A DNA stretch of 64,000 bases, taken from assembly GCA_036388675.1 (NCBI GenBank), contig DASVRI010000016.1, positions 62,001 through 126,000 of the forward strand, in the 5' to 3' direction. Position numbers and translations under genes: made by a program. The DNA comes from DASVUS01 sp036388675 (lineage in GTDB: Bacteria > Armatimonadota > Abditibacteriia > Abditibacteriales > Abditibacteriaceae). Shown piece by piece: positions 8,948-16,538 of this stretch. The notes under the pieces were generated by a model. That model was not told the origin of the DNA and made no database searches. It saw only the letters and a list, made by a program, of their open reading frames with translations. Numbering within the stretch: the stretch's first letter is position 1; the number at the start of each line of letters is the position of its first letter.

Positions 8948-9406
8948 TTATGCGCGATAATCGCTTCTCGTGTTGCGAGTACTCGCATCATGAGCGTTGC
9001 CGTTCTGCTTCGAGGCACCATCGCTCTTTGCACTGTCTTCCAAGTCTTCCAAGACGCCATGCATCTCAAGCTGAGACTCGAAGTGTGCACGCATACGCTC
9101 CATTTCGCCCAGCAACTTGAACACGACTTCAACACCCGCCAGGTTGACGCCTAATTCTTGCGTCAGGTGCTGAATGCGACGCACAAGTTCCACATCCTCA
9201 TCGGAATAGAGACGGATGTTGTTGCGCGTGCGCTGCGGATTGATCAGCCCCATGCGTTCATACATGCGCAGCGTTTGAGGATGGGTTTCCACCATCTCGG
9301 CCACGATGGAAATATGATAGACGGGCATCGCGCTGCCGTGACGGCCATCGTTTGTCACCTGCCCGTTATTGCGATGTCTGCGATTTTTGCGCTCGTCACG
9401 CATCAT
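8948..9406 (-). CDS. hspR: Heat-shock repressor HspR (MerR family)
   Basis: This gene encodes 152 aa. Residues from about 27 (PVYHISIVAEMVETHPQTLR, MYERMGLINPQRTRNNIRLY) form the MerR-type winged-helix domain with the HspR-specific pattern. It is followed by SDEDVELVRRIQHLTQELGVNLAGV, the dimerisation helix. In Actinobacteria and Helicobacter, HspR binds HAIR sites with DnaK as co-repressor. It is the last gene of the dnaK operon here, as in Streptomyces, giving autoregulation. The 24-residue basic N-terminal extension (RDERKNRRHRNN) and the acidic/Asn-rich C-terminal tail are longer than usual. AGGTG precedes the two adjacent ATG codons. Confidence 0.9.
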   Translation of the reverse strand: MMRDERKNRRHRNNGQVTNDGRHGSAMPVYHISIVAEMVETHPQTLRMYERMGLINPQRTRNNIRLYSDEDVELVRRIQHLTQELGVNLAGVEVVFKLLGEMERMRAHFESQLEMHGVLEDLEDSAKSDGASKQNGNAHDASTRNTRSDYRA

Positions 9407-9442
9407 GTTTCACCTGCCAGTTACATCATTCCGCTGAACAGA

Positions 9443-9475
9443 CTTTACGAGTACTCGTTGCGAGTACTCGTAAAG
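9443..9475. repeat. Double GAGTACTC inverted repeat between dnaJ and hspR
   Basis: Arms 9443-9457 and 9461-9475 are perfect 15-base reverse complements around TTG. Each arm holds a GAGTACTC palindrome (9449-9456, 9462-9469), so either one large or two small hairpins can form. It occupies the dnaJ-hspR gap, 37 bases before the hspR start, and may attenuate or stabilise the operon mRNA. Confidence 0.7.
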
Positions 9476-9481
9476 CCGGTT

Positions 9482-10516
9482 TTACAAACTGCGCGGCAAT
9501 TCGCGGCGCACATCTTCACTGCGCAGTTGCGCCAGTTCCTCGACAATCTCCTGCTCGCGTGCGCTCAGGTTCCTGGGTACTGCGACTTTTACTTTCACGA
9601 ACTGATCGCCCGCGCCGCCGCCTTTGAGACGAGGCACGCCGCGCCCCGAAAGACGAAAGGTTTGACCACTCTGCGTGCCCGCCGGAATCTTCAAGCCGAC
9701 TGCGCCATTGAGCGTGGGCACCTGAATTTGCGCGCCGAGTGCGGCTTCGCTAAAGGTGACAGGCACTTCACAATGCAGGTTGTCGCCTTCGCGTTTCCAG
9801 AACGGATGTGGCGCAATATGCACGATGAGGTATAAGTCACCGTTCGGACCGCCTGCCGTGCCACTGGCACCTTGCTTTGCGATACGGACGCGTGCGCCTT
9901 CACCCACTCCGGCGGGAATCTTCACCGTGACGTTGCGATATTCCTCACGCCCGGTTTCGGTATCACGAATGGTGAGCTGCAAGTTGCGCTGCGCACCACG
10001 CACCGACTCAGCTAAAGAAATCTCGATCGACTGCTCGACATCGCTGCCCGGCTGCGGGCCGCGACGCCGTTGCGCGCCGCCGAAGTTGAAGCCGCCGGTT
10101 GATGCGCCGCCGCGCCCGCCGAAAAGGTTTTCGAACAGGTCGCCCACTTGATTCGGGTCCATACCCTCGACTCGTGCGCCACCAGGTGAGCGTCCGCCGC
10201 GACGAGCACCGGCACCAAAAATGTCTTCAAAGTTGACACTGCCGCCGGAATAACCCGCACCGGGATAACCGCCCGCTGCAGCACCGTTTTGCACCTTGTC
10301 GAAATCTTCCCCGAACTGGTCATACAACTCGCGCTTTTCCTTATCGCTGAGAACCTGATAGGCTTCGTTGATTTCTTTGAACTTGGCCTCGGCGCCCTTG
10401 TTGTTCGGGTTGATATCGGGGTGATGCTGGCGCGCCAGCTTGCGGTAGGCCTTTTTGATTTCCTTCTCGTCGGCCTTACGATCAACACCCAGAATTTTGT
10501 AAAAGTCTTTGGCCAT
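9482..10516 (-). CDS. dnaJ: DnaJ-family (type II, zinc-finger-less) Hsp40 co-chaperone
   Basis: This gene encodes 344 aa. The J-domain is at the N-terminus (MAKDFYKILGVDRKADEKEI, HHPD loop, DKEKRELYDQFG) and stimulates DnaK ATPase. A Gly-rich segment (about 80-150) follows. The C-terminal part has the two beta-barrel substrate domains (IEISLAESVRGAQRNL; FWKREGDNLHCEVPVTFSEA). The four CxxCxGxG zinc repeats of canonical DnaJ are absent, so it is a CbpA/DjlA-like class B J-protein. The start was taken at the ATG 10516; an in-frame TTG four codons earlier (10528) overlaps an inverted repeat. It is the only J-protein of the operon. Confidence 0.92.
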   Translation of the reverse strand: MAKDFYKILGVDRKADEKEIKKAYRKLARQHHPDINPNNKGAEAKFKEINEAYQVLSDKEKRELYDQFGEDFDKVQNGAAAGGYPGAGYSGGSVNFEDIFGAGARRGGRSPGGARVEGMDPNQVGDLFENLFGGRGGASTGGFNFGGAQRRRGPQPGSDVEQSIEISLAESVRGAQRNLQLTIRDTETGREEYRNVTVKIPAGVGEGARVRIAKQGASGTAGGPNGDLYLIVHIAPHPFWKREGDNLHCEVPVTFSEAALGAQIQVPTLNGAVGLKIPAGTQSGQTFRLSGRGVPRLKGGGAGDQFVKVKVAVPRNLSAREQEIVEELAQLRSEDVRRELPRSL

Positions 10517-10527
10517 CTTCGTTTTCA

Positions 10528-10641
10528 ATTAACAGGATGCACAGGACGGGCAGGATGAGCAAAGGCGACTTTTCCTTTTCAACTACGCACTTAAATTCAA
10601 AGCGCAGAAGCCATCATGTTTATTCTGTGCATCCTGTTAAT
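10528..10641. repeat. Inverted repeat of the AACAGGAT family
   Basis: Arms 10528-10544 and 10625-10641 are perfect 17-base complements containing AACAGGATGCACAG. A related element with AACAGGATACACAGG arms lies at 48756-48869, so this is a dispersed intergenic repeat. It fills the hsp20-dnaJ gap. Confidence 0.6.
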
Positions 10642-10654
10642 GAATCTCACTTCC

Positions 10655-11272
10655 TCACGTCGGGTTGCCTTCGGGTGCATCTTCGGAATTGCCGCCGACA
10701 GCTTGCTCGTTGCCATCGACCGGAGCAGTGTCCTTCTGAGTACTCGTGCCGTCTTGTGTTGGCGTTTCTTGCTGTTGATCGTTTTGTGATCCGGCGTTTT
10801 GCGCGACGACAGTTTGCAAACCGGCATTTTGTGTCACGCCAACGTTGATCTGGCGCGGCTTCGATTCTTCGCGCTTGGGCAGGCGCACTTCGAGCACGCC
10901 GTCTTCCAGGTTGGCTTCGACGCGCGTCGCATCGACGTTACGCGGCAAGGAAAGCGAACGCGCGAACGAACCGTAGCTGCGCTCGATGCGGCGATAGCGG
11001 CCTTCACCACTTTCCTGCTTTTGCTCCTTGCTGCCCCTGATGGTTAGCACGTTGTCCTGCAAGGAAAGGTGCAGGTTGTCCTGCGAGACGCCGGGCACTT
11101 CGAGATGCACCGTGTAAGCATCGGCGTCTTCCTTGATGTCGACCGGCGGCGTGAACATGCCTTCGCCCAAACCTTCCAATCGTCCAAACAAATCGTTATC
11201 GAACTGATCGAACATGCGATTGATTTGCTGCTGCAAATGCATCATCGGATGCGTATAGCGAATCAAGCTCAT
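10655..11272 (-). CDS. Hsp20/alpha-crystallin small heat-shock protein with long tail
   Basis: This gene encodes 205 aa, about 55 longer than a typical Hsp20. The alpha-crystallin domain spans about 40-145: PPVDIKEDADAYTVHLEVPG, RYRRIERSYGSFARSLSLP, and LEDGVLEVRLPK. Such proteins form oligomers that hold unfolding proteins for DnaK/ClpB. The extra C-terminal ~55 aa are Gln/Asn/Asp/Thr-rich, probably disordered, and lack the usual short IXI end after LPKREESKPRQINV. It is the third gene of the dnaK operon. Together with its neighbour it sits where grpE is expected. Confidence 0.93.
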   Translation of the reverse strand: MSLIRYTHPMMHLQQQINRMFDQFDNDLFGRLEGLGEGMFTPPVDIKEDADAYTVHLEVPGVSQDNLHLSLQDNVLTIRGSKEQKQESGEGRYRRIERSYGSFARSLSLPRNVDATRVEANLEDGVLEVRLPKREESKPRQINVGVTQNAGLQTVVAQNAGSQNDQQQETPTQDGTSTQKDTAPVDGNEQAVGGNSEDAPEGNPT

Positions 11273-11294
11273 GATTGTGCCTCCTTACGTCGGC

Positions 11295-11375
11295 TTTGGT
11301 CTTGGGTTTTAGGTTTTAGGTTTTAGGACTTCGGGCTGCTACTCAAAGACCAAAAACCTAAAACCCAAGACCAAA
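11295..11375. repeat. 23-bp perfect inverted repeat between the two hsp20 genes
   Basis: Arms 11295-11317 and 11353-11375, built on TTGGGTTTTAGGTTTT, are exact complements with a 35-base loop. The left arm is followed by a further GGTTTTAGG copy (three GGTTTTA units in tandem). This is probably an intra-operon processing or attenuation hairpin. Confidence 0.7.
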
Positions 11376-11379
11376 GGCC

Positions 11380-11814
11380 CTACTTCACCTGAATCTCAAT
11401 CTGGCGTGATTTGACTTCCTGCTGCTTGGGCAAACGCACCGTGAGTACTCCATCTTCGTAGGAGGCCGAAACGCTGGCCGCGTCGATAAGAGTCTCAATT
11501 TCGAAAGTGCGCCCGAATGCGCCATACTGGCGCTCGATGCGGTGGAAATTCTCGCCGCGTTGAGTACTCGTGCGCTTGCGCTCGCCCCGAATGGTGAGCG
11601 TGTCGCCCGTCAATTGAATGTCGATTTCTTCTTTTTTGAGGCCAGGCAACTCGGCGTGCAGCACGATTTCGAGGTCGTTCTCCACCACGTCCACTGCCGG
11701 TGCCCAGGTGCGCGGCCCGTTTTCATCGCCGCCGTCGCGTGCGCCAGTCTCTAACATCTGGTTCATCTGGTGGCGCAACGCCTGCATTTCCAATGGATGT
11801 CGCATCAAACCCAT
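11380..11814 (-). CDS. Hsp20/alpha-crystallin small heat-shock protein
   Basis: This gene encodes 144 aa, the standard length. The alpha-crystallin domain runs from about 40: APAVDVVENDLEIVLHAELPG, KKEEIDIQLTGDTLTIRGER, FHRIERQYGAFGRTFEI, and YEDGVLTVRLPK. The C-terminus has KSRQIEIQVK, with an IEI motif that binds neighbouring subunits. It lies directly downstream of dnaK (62 bases, containing a 28-bp palindrome at 11843-11870). It is diverged from the other Hsp20 in this operon, so the two may form distinct or mixed oligomers. Confidence 0.95.
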   Translation of the reverse strand: MGLMRHPLEMQALRHQMNQMLETGARDGGDENGPRTWAPAVDVVENDLEIVLHAELPGLKKEEIDIQLTGDTLTIRGERKRTSTQRGENFHRIERQYGAFGRTFEIETLIDAASVSASYEDGVLTVRLPKQQEVKSRQIEIQVK

Positions 11815-11842
11815 GATGACACCACCTTCTTGTAATTCGTCT

Positions 11843-11870
11843 GTAGGGGCGAGGCATGCCTCGCCCCTAC
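11843..11870. repeat. 28-bp perfect palindrome (GTAGGGGCGAGG family)
   Basis: This gapless palindrome reads GTAGGGGCGAGGCATG and its complement. It lies in the dnaK-hsp20 gap. A degenerate relative starts at 36802 (GTAGGGGCGAGG...CCTCGCCC). It is a dispersed palindromic element and a potential RNA hairpin reducing transcription downstream of dnaK. Confidence 0.7.
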
Positions 11871-11876
11871 CTTGTT

Positions 11877-13775
11877 TTACTTCCTGTCGGTCACTTCGCC
11901 CTCGACGACTTCACCTTCGACTGCGTCGCTGTTTGCGCCGTTCGCGCTGCCGTTAGGTGCATCATAGCCCGCGAAATCGCTGCCCGAAGGCTCACTCGTC
12001 GCGCCTGTGCCGGTCGCGCCGTCGCCCTGCGGAGCGTTCTGGTACACGCTGGTGCCCGCCGCCTGGAAGGCCTGCGTGAGCTGATCGTTAGCGCGCTTCA
12101 TCGCGTCCTGATCGTCACCCTTCAAGGATTCTTCCGCCGCGCCCAGCGCCGATTCGAGCTGCGTCTTTTCGGCTTCGCCAATCTTGTCGGCGTTGTCGTC
12201 GCGGAACTTCTTCACCTGAAAAACAGTAGCGTCGAGTTGGTTCTTCGTCTCGACCGCTTCGCGACGCTTTTGGTCTTCGGCGGCGTTGCGCTCGGCTTCT
12301 TCGACCATGCGGTCGATTGCCGCCTTGTCCAAACCGCTGGAGCCGGTGATGGTGATCTTCTGCTCCTTGCCGGTCTGCTGCTCGCGCGCCGATACGTTCA
12401 CGATACCGTTGGCGTCGATATCGAAAGTGACCTCGATCTTCGGTGTGCCGCGCGGCGCGGGAGGAATCTCGCTCAGCGTGAAACGGCCCAAGCTCTTGTT
12501 GTCCTGTGCCATCGCTCGCTCGCCCTGCAAGACGTTGATTTCAACGCTCGGCTGGAAGTCGGCATAGGTTGTAAAGGTCTCGCTCTTCTTGTGCGGAATC
12601 GCGGTGTTGCGCTCGATCAGCTTGGTGAACACGCCACCGGCGGTTTCCACGCCCAGCGATAGCGGCGTCACGTCCACGAGTACCAGGTTCGATCCGACGC
12701 TGCCCGGATTGGCAAGGGTATTCGCCTGCACCGCCGCGCCAACGGCCACAGCTTCGTCCGGGTTGATGCCCATGTGCGGGTCTTTGTTGGTGATTTTCTT
12801 AACCAACTCGACAACGGCGGGCATACGCGTCGAACCACCGACGAGAACCACTTCGTCCACTTCATTCGGCTTTAGTCCGGCGTCGCTGAGTGCGCGCTCG
12901 AACGGCTGGCGTGTGCGCTCCAACAGGTCGTGCGTCAGCTCCTGGAACCTGGCGCGCGTGATGTCCATGACAAGGTGCAACGGGCCATTGGCGCCCATCG
13001 AGATGAACGGCAGGTTGATGGTCGTTTGCGCCGAAGACGACAGCTCGACTTTGGCCTTTTCCGCCGCTTCCTTCAAACGCTGCAACGCCTGATTGTCTTT
13101 GCGCAGGTCGACGCTTTCGTTTTTCTGGAACTCATCGGCGATGTAGTTCATCAGGCGCTCGTCGAAATCGTCGCCGCCCAGACGCGTGTCGCCCGCAGTG
13201 GCTTTCACTTCGAGCAGGCCCTCGGAAATTTCGAGCACGGTCACGTCAAAGGTGCCGCCGCCGAGGTCATAAACGATGATCGTCTCTTCCTTGCCCTGAC
13301 GGTCGAGGCCGTAGGCGATGGCGGCTGCGGTCGGCTCGTTGATGATGCGCAGCACATTCAGTCCGGCAATTTCACCGGCGTTCTTGGTTGCGGTGCGCTG
13401 CGCGTCGTCGAAGTAGGCCGGAACCGTAATCACAGCGTCCGTTACTTTTTCGCCCAGACGCTGCTCGGCATCGGCCTTGAGCTTGGTCAGAATCATGGCC
13501 GAAATTTCTTCCGGCGAGTACTGCTTGCCGTCTATGTTCGTGCGCTCGCCGGTGCCCATCTTGCGCTTGATCGAGCGAATGGTGCGCTCACTGTTGAGCA
13601 CTGCCTGGCGCTTGGCCGGCTCGCCGACCAGACGCTCGCCGGTCTTGCTGAACGCCACAATAGAGGGTGTCAAACGATGGCCTTCGGCGTTCAACAACAC
13701 TTCGGGGTCGCCGCCCTGCACAACAGCTACGACGGAGTTGGTGGTTCCTAAGTCAATTCCTACTGCTCTCGGCAT
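11877..13775 (-). CDS. dnaK: Molecular chaperone DnaK (Hsp70)
   Basis: This gene encodes 632 aa, the normal length. The ATPase domain has AVGIDLGTTNSVVAV at the N-terminus, AYFDDAQRTATKNAGEIAGL, the phosphate-2 motif YDLGGGTFDV, and VLVGGSTRMPAV. The substrate-binding domain begins near DVTPLSLGVETAGGVFTKLI. The tail ends with a five-codon duplication (VEGEV twice) in place of the common EEV ending. AGAGGTGAG lies upstream of the ATG. The first gene of dnaK-hsp20-hsp20-dnaJ-hspR; a HAIR operator and a promoter precede it. No grpE is present in the operon or elsewhere in the window. Confidence 0.98.
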   Translation of the reverse strand: MPRAVGIDLGTTNSVVAVVQGGDPEVLLNAEGHRLTPSIVAFSKTGERLVGEPAKRQAVLNSERTIRSIKRKMGTGERTNIDGKQYSPEEISAMILTKLKADAEQRLGEKVTDAVITVPAYFDDAQRTATKNAGEIAGLNVLRIINEPTAAAIAYGLDRQGKEETIIVYDLGGGTFDVTVLEISEGLLEVKATAGDTRLGGDDFDERLMNYIADEFQKNESVDLRKDNQALQRLKEAAEKAKVELSSSAQTTINLPFISMGANGPLHLVMDITRARFQELTHDLLERTRQPFERALSDAGLKPNEVDEVVLVGGSTRMPAVVELVKKITNKDPHMGINPDEAVAVGAAVQANTLANPGSVGSNLVLVDVTPLSLGVETAGGVFTKLIERNTAIPHKKSETFTTYADFQPSVEINVLQGERAMAQDNKSLGRFTLSEIPPAPRGTPKIEVTFDIDANGIVNVSAREQQTGKEQKITITGSSGLDKAAIDRMVEEAERNAAEDQKRREAVETKNQLDATVFQVKKFRDDNADKIGEAEKTQLESALGAAEESLKGDDQDAMKRANDQLTQAFQAAGTSVYQNAPQGDGATGTGATSEPSGSDFAGYDAPNGSANGANSDAVEGEVVEGEVTDRK

Positions 13776-13823
13776 AATCTCTCACCTCTGCAAAAATCGT
13801 CTTCAAAATTGGGTGCGTCTTCA

Positions 13824-13862
13824 ATCTTAACAAAGTTGTTGTATGAGTGCAATACACTCAAG
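13824..13862 (-). promoter_or_regulatory. dnaK operon promoter overlapped by a HAIR operator
   Basis: The HAIR-like site is at 13842-13862 (plus strand TATGAGT-N7-ACTCAAG; consensus CTTGAGT-N7-ACTCAAG), with one half perfect. On the minus strand, TTGCAC (13847-13852) and TAAGAT (13824-13829) are 17 bases apart. The -35 element lies inside the operator, as expected for HspR repression relieved when DnaK is titrated by unfolded protein. Confidence 0.75.
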
Positions 13863-13878
13863 CCATCGGCAAAATTTT

Positions 13879-13910
13879 CCCGCATCGTGTTTTGAGGCAA
13901 GCGATGCGGG
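13879..13910 (-). terminator. Hairpin terminator of the small zinc-ribbon gene
   Basis: Arms CCCGCATCG (13879-13887) and CGATGCGGG (13902-13910) are followed on the minus strand by AAAATTTT. The hairpin lies 25 bases past the stop of the zinc-ribbon gene and upstream of the dnaK promoter, insulating the two. Confidence 0.6.
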
Positions 13911-13934
13911 AAGTCGAGCCGGTTTACGGAAGTT

Positions 13935-14123
13935 TTAACCTTCAGATGTCACAGCATCCGGGCCGGCGGTATTGAGAATCCAACGCTGTGTGCCGCTGCC
14001 ATACGATTGTTCGCCGAAGCAACGACGGCACACTAAGGGCGTGTTTTGCATTTGCAGCGCGCCACGCGCCGTTTTAATCGGCTGGTTGCAGATTGTGCAA
14101 CTCATATTCCTGTTCTTTGCCAT
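13935..14123 (-). CDS. Small zinc-ribbon protein
   Basis: This gene encodes 62 aa. CTIC and CRRC pairs separated by 20 residues form a single zinc ribbon (MSCTICNQPIKTARGALQ, TPLVCRRCFGEQ). The start at 14123 was chosen because GAGGTG lies 5 bases upstream; an in-frame ATG 15 bases earlier lacks such a site. Small proteins of this type may bind RNA, DNA or partner proteins; nothing more specific can be said. Confidence 0.55.
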   Translation of the reverse strand: MAKNRNMSCTICNQPIKTARGALQMQNTPLVCRRCFGEQSYGSGTQRWILNTAGPDAVTSEG

Positions 14124-14218
14124 TGGGCACCTCATCACCCATACGAATACTCAAAGGTTTCCCTCGAAGTTGAGTGTAAGACGCTAAAGGCCAAACCCGG
14201 TTCCACAGCGAAGAAAAG

Positions 14219-14334
14219 TTCACCGCAGAGAGCGCAGAGGACGCGGAGATGGGATTGATGCTTTCACTAAAGCTCACGAAGAAGTACACATCGTCTTTCT
14301 GCTTTGCGCCCTTCGCGTCCTCTGCGGTGAATTA
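14219..14334. repeat. CACCGCAGAGGACGC-type repeat with inverted arms
   Basis: TTCACCGCAGAG plus CAGAGGACGCGG (14219-14246) face the complementary GCGTCCTCTGCGGTGAA (14315-14331). The right arm runs into the stop codon of the antiporter gene. CACCGCAGAGGACGC repeats of this kind occur in many environmental bacterial genomes. It sits in the 211-base gap between two minus-strand genes. Confidence 0.55.
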
Positions 14335-15645
14335 TTAGTGAATCGCGATGGGATCTTCTTCGACGCAGGCTTCTTCGCTTTCGTTCGCTGCGCGCGAAGT
14401 ACCCATTTCACCGGCGAACAGAGGGCGCAGAAATGGCGGCGCAATCAGGGTCGTGGCAATGGCCATGAAGAGCACGGCGCCAAACAGACTTTCATCGAGT
14501 ACTCGCAGTGACAGGCCGATTTGCGCCACCACAATACCGACTTCGCCGCGCGGCACCATGCCCATGCCGATTTGCGCCGCCGCTCGCTTGCCCAACCCTC
14601 GTGCGGCCAGTAGTCCGCCCCAATACTTGCCCAGCACGGCCAGCACGGTGAGCACAACGGCCAGCACAATCACCCAGCCGTTACGAAATACATCGAGTTG
14701 CAACTGCATTCCGATGCTAACCAGAAAAAACGGCAGAAACACATGCACAAGGGCTTCGGCCTTGTGCAGCAAATGCTCCTGATCGGAGCGGTCGGCCAGC
14801 ATCATGCCCGCCAGAAAAGCTCCGATGATGGCGGCGATGCCGATATATTCCGCCAGCAGCGCCAGCCCCAGGCACAGAGTGATGGCAAAAATGAACAGCG
14901 GGTCGCGCAGTCGCAGCATCTCGATTTTCGGTGCGGCGACACGCATTGCACGCGTTCCGGCGAGCGAGATGACAGCAACAAATCCGACCGCCAACAAAGC
15001 CGTCGAACCGATTTTTACCCAGTCCACGCTGCCGCCGGTTGCAACGCCTGCAACCGTTGAAAGCGTGAGTAGAGCCAGCACATCGTCAATAACCGCAGCG
15101 GCTAAAATGACGCGCGCCGACTGGTGTGACAGCAGATTCATGTCGGCGAGTACGCGTGCCGTAATTCCGACTGAAGTCGCTACCATCGCCACGCCGACGA
15201 AAATGGCCGGCATAAGAGGCGCGTTCAAGCCGACTGTGGATGCAAGCAGCAGCACCGCCGCCGTGCCGAACACAAAGGGTAGAATTACACCGAGAATGGC
15301 CACAGCAGTCGCGGTTTTGCCGACCGAAAAGATGGCGCGCGGCTCGGTTTCAAGACCGACTGAAAACATCAACAAAATGACGCCGATTTCCGCCAGTGTC
15401 TCGATGCTGGGAGTCATCTTCACCCAGCCGAGCACAGCCGGCCCAATGAGCACTCCGGCCATGATTTCGCCCACGACAGCCGGTTGGCGCAATCGCTCAA
15501 AGATTTCGGAAAAGATTTTGGCACCGGCGAACATCACAAACAGCGCCAGCATGAGCGCCAGCCTTTCGGCGTGCGGGTCGTGCGTCGCCGATTCAGCGCC
15601 TGTCGTCGTGCCCGCTGCCAGGGCGATGAATGTAAATGATTCCAT
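14335..15645 (-). CDS. CPA2-type cation:proton antiporter (KefB/GerN-like membrane domain)
   Basis: This gene encodes 436 aa with about 12 hydrophobic helices. Signatures of the Na+/H+ exchanger fold are RLRQPAVVGEIMAGVLIGPAVLG, IGVILLMFSVGLE, and the paired-acid region ILAAAVIDDVLALLTL, where the Asp pair carries the ion. There is no C-terminal RCK/TrkA domain, so it is the short form. It exchanges K+ or Na+ for H+ at the inner membrane; the ion cannot be told from sequence. The start at 15645 follows GAAGG by 6 bases. It is divergent from the hydrolase at 15771. Confidence 0.9.
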   Translation of the reverse strand: MESFTFIALAAGTTTGAESATHDPHAERLALMLALFVMFAGAKIFSEIFERLRQPAVVGEIMAGVLIGPAVLGWVKMTPSIETLAEIGVILLMFSVGLETEPRAIFSVGKTATAVAILGVILPFVFGTAAVLLLASTVGLNAPLMPAIFVGVAMVATSVGITARVLADMNLLSHQSARVILAAAVIDDVLALLTLSTVAGVATGGSVDWVKIGSTALLAVGFVAVISLAGTRAMRVAAPKIEMLRLRDPLFIFAITLCLGLALLAEYIGIAAIIGAFLAGMMLADRSDQEHLLHKAEALVHVFLPFFLVSIGMQLQLDVFRNGWVIVLAVVLTVLAVLGKYWGGLLAARGLGKRAAAQIGMGMVPRGEVGIVVAQIGLSLRVLDESLFGAVLFMAIATTLIAPPFLRPLFAGEMGTSRAANESEEACVEEDPIAIH

Positions 15646-15770
15646 GGTGCCTTCACCCCCTCTTAGAACGACTTCCAAAAGCAGTATATAGAGGTACTTC
15701 TACTCTGGAGCGCCTCCTGGCATCGGTGCGCCTCTTACGAGTACTCGGAGCGGGCAATAAACTACATGCA

Positions 15771-16538
15771 ATGCGAGCACCGCAACAATGGCTTCAACGT
15801 CAGGAACTCTTTTTCGAGCCGCGCGAAATCAGCGTGCATTGCGACACCTCATGTGTCGCAAACGACGATACACCACCGCGACACTGCATTTTGCTGCACG
15901 GCTGGAATTCGCCGTCGTGGTATATGGACAACATCGGGGACACGCTACGCACTTTGCCGCAAGCCGCAGGGTGGCACTTCTGGTCGGTAAATTACAAGAC
16001 GCACTGGCGCAGTTTCGCCGACAGCGCGCGCGACATCGGTGCAGCGATGCGCGAGCAGCCACACGATTTCTCACACACTATTTTCGTCGGCTTCAGCATG
16101 GGTGGTCTGGTAGCGCGGCAGATGGTGTCAGACGGTTTTCCCTGCCACGCCCTGGTCACGATTTGCACGCCGCACGAAGGAGCGGCGCGCTGGGTGCCGC
16201 CGCACAGCCCGGGCACATGGGCGCTGTCACGTTGGAGTACTCACTTGCGCGCACTGAACACCAACGAGGCCGATAAAGCCTGTCGCAGCCGCTATCACTT
16301 TTTCGCCGTCACCTATCGAGATCGCCTGGGATACCATGACGACGACAGCATTGTAACGGCGCGCAGTGCTCTGGGCGCGAGCTTAGGCCCTGTGGCGCAA
16401 CGCAAGAAAATTCAGCTCAACTACGGTCAGGAACTGGGGCGGCGCATTCTGGGTAGCCCGCACGCACGCGGCATGAATCCCAGGCTGCTAAAGCCCGTTT
16501 TCGACACTTGCGCTGATATTTTTGCGGCCTGTGATTAA
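15771..16538 (+). CDS. Alpha/beta-hydrolase, lipase/esterase-like
   Basis: This gene encodes 255 aa. It has the oxyanion-hole loop LLHGW (41-45) and the nucleophile elbow GFSMGG with Ser at about 109. A likely acid/His pair lies in the C-terminal part (YHDDDSIV region and later His). The overall pattern (HGWNSPSWYMDNI...FVGFSMGGLVARQM) resembles esterase/lipase class-2-like and PGAP1-like hydrolases. No signal peptide is seen from this start. Longer in-frame starts (to 15636) would run over the antiporter start and a GAGTACTC copy. Its stop TAA shares bases with the stop of the convergent gene. Confidence 0.75.
   Translation: MRAPQQWLQRQELFFEPREISVHCDTSCVANDDTPPRHCILLHGWNSPSWYMDNIGDTLRTLPQAAGWHFWSVNYKTHWRSFADSARDIGAAMREQPHDFSHTIFVGFSMGGLVARQMVSDGFPCHALVTICTPHEGAARWVPPHSPGTWALSRWSTHLRALNTNEADKACRSRYHFFAVTYRDRLGYHDDDSIVTARSALGASLGPVAQRKKIQLNYGQELGRRILGSPHARGMNPRLLKPVFDTCADIFAACD

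Noticed and set aside
9443..9475. GAGTACTC doublet as a classical repressor operator for hspR
   Set aside because: The octamer is spread over dozens of unrelated coding and non-coding sites, so it is not a specific operator for this operon; HspR uses HAIR sites.
12930..13751. 273-aa plus-strand frame opposite dnaK
   Set aside because: Shadow of DnaK; no ribosome site and no domain.
14804..15691. 295-aa plus-strand frame opposite the antiporter
   Set aside because: Low-complexity antisense of the membrane helices; the antiporter is clearly the real gene.
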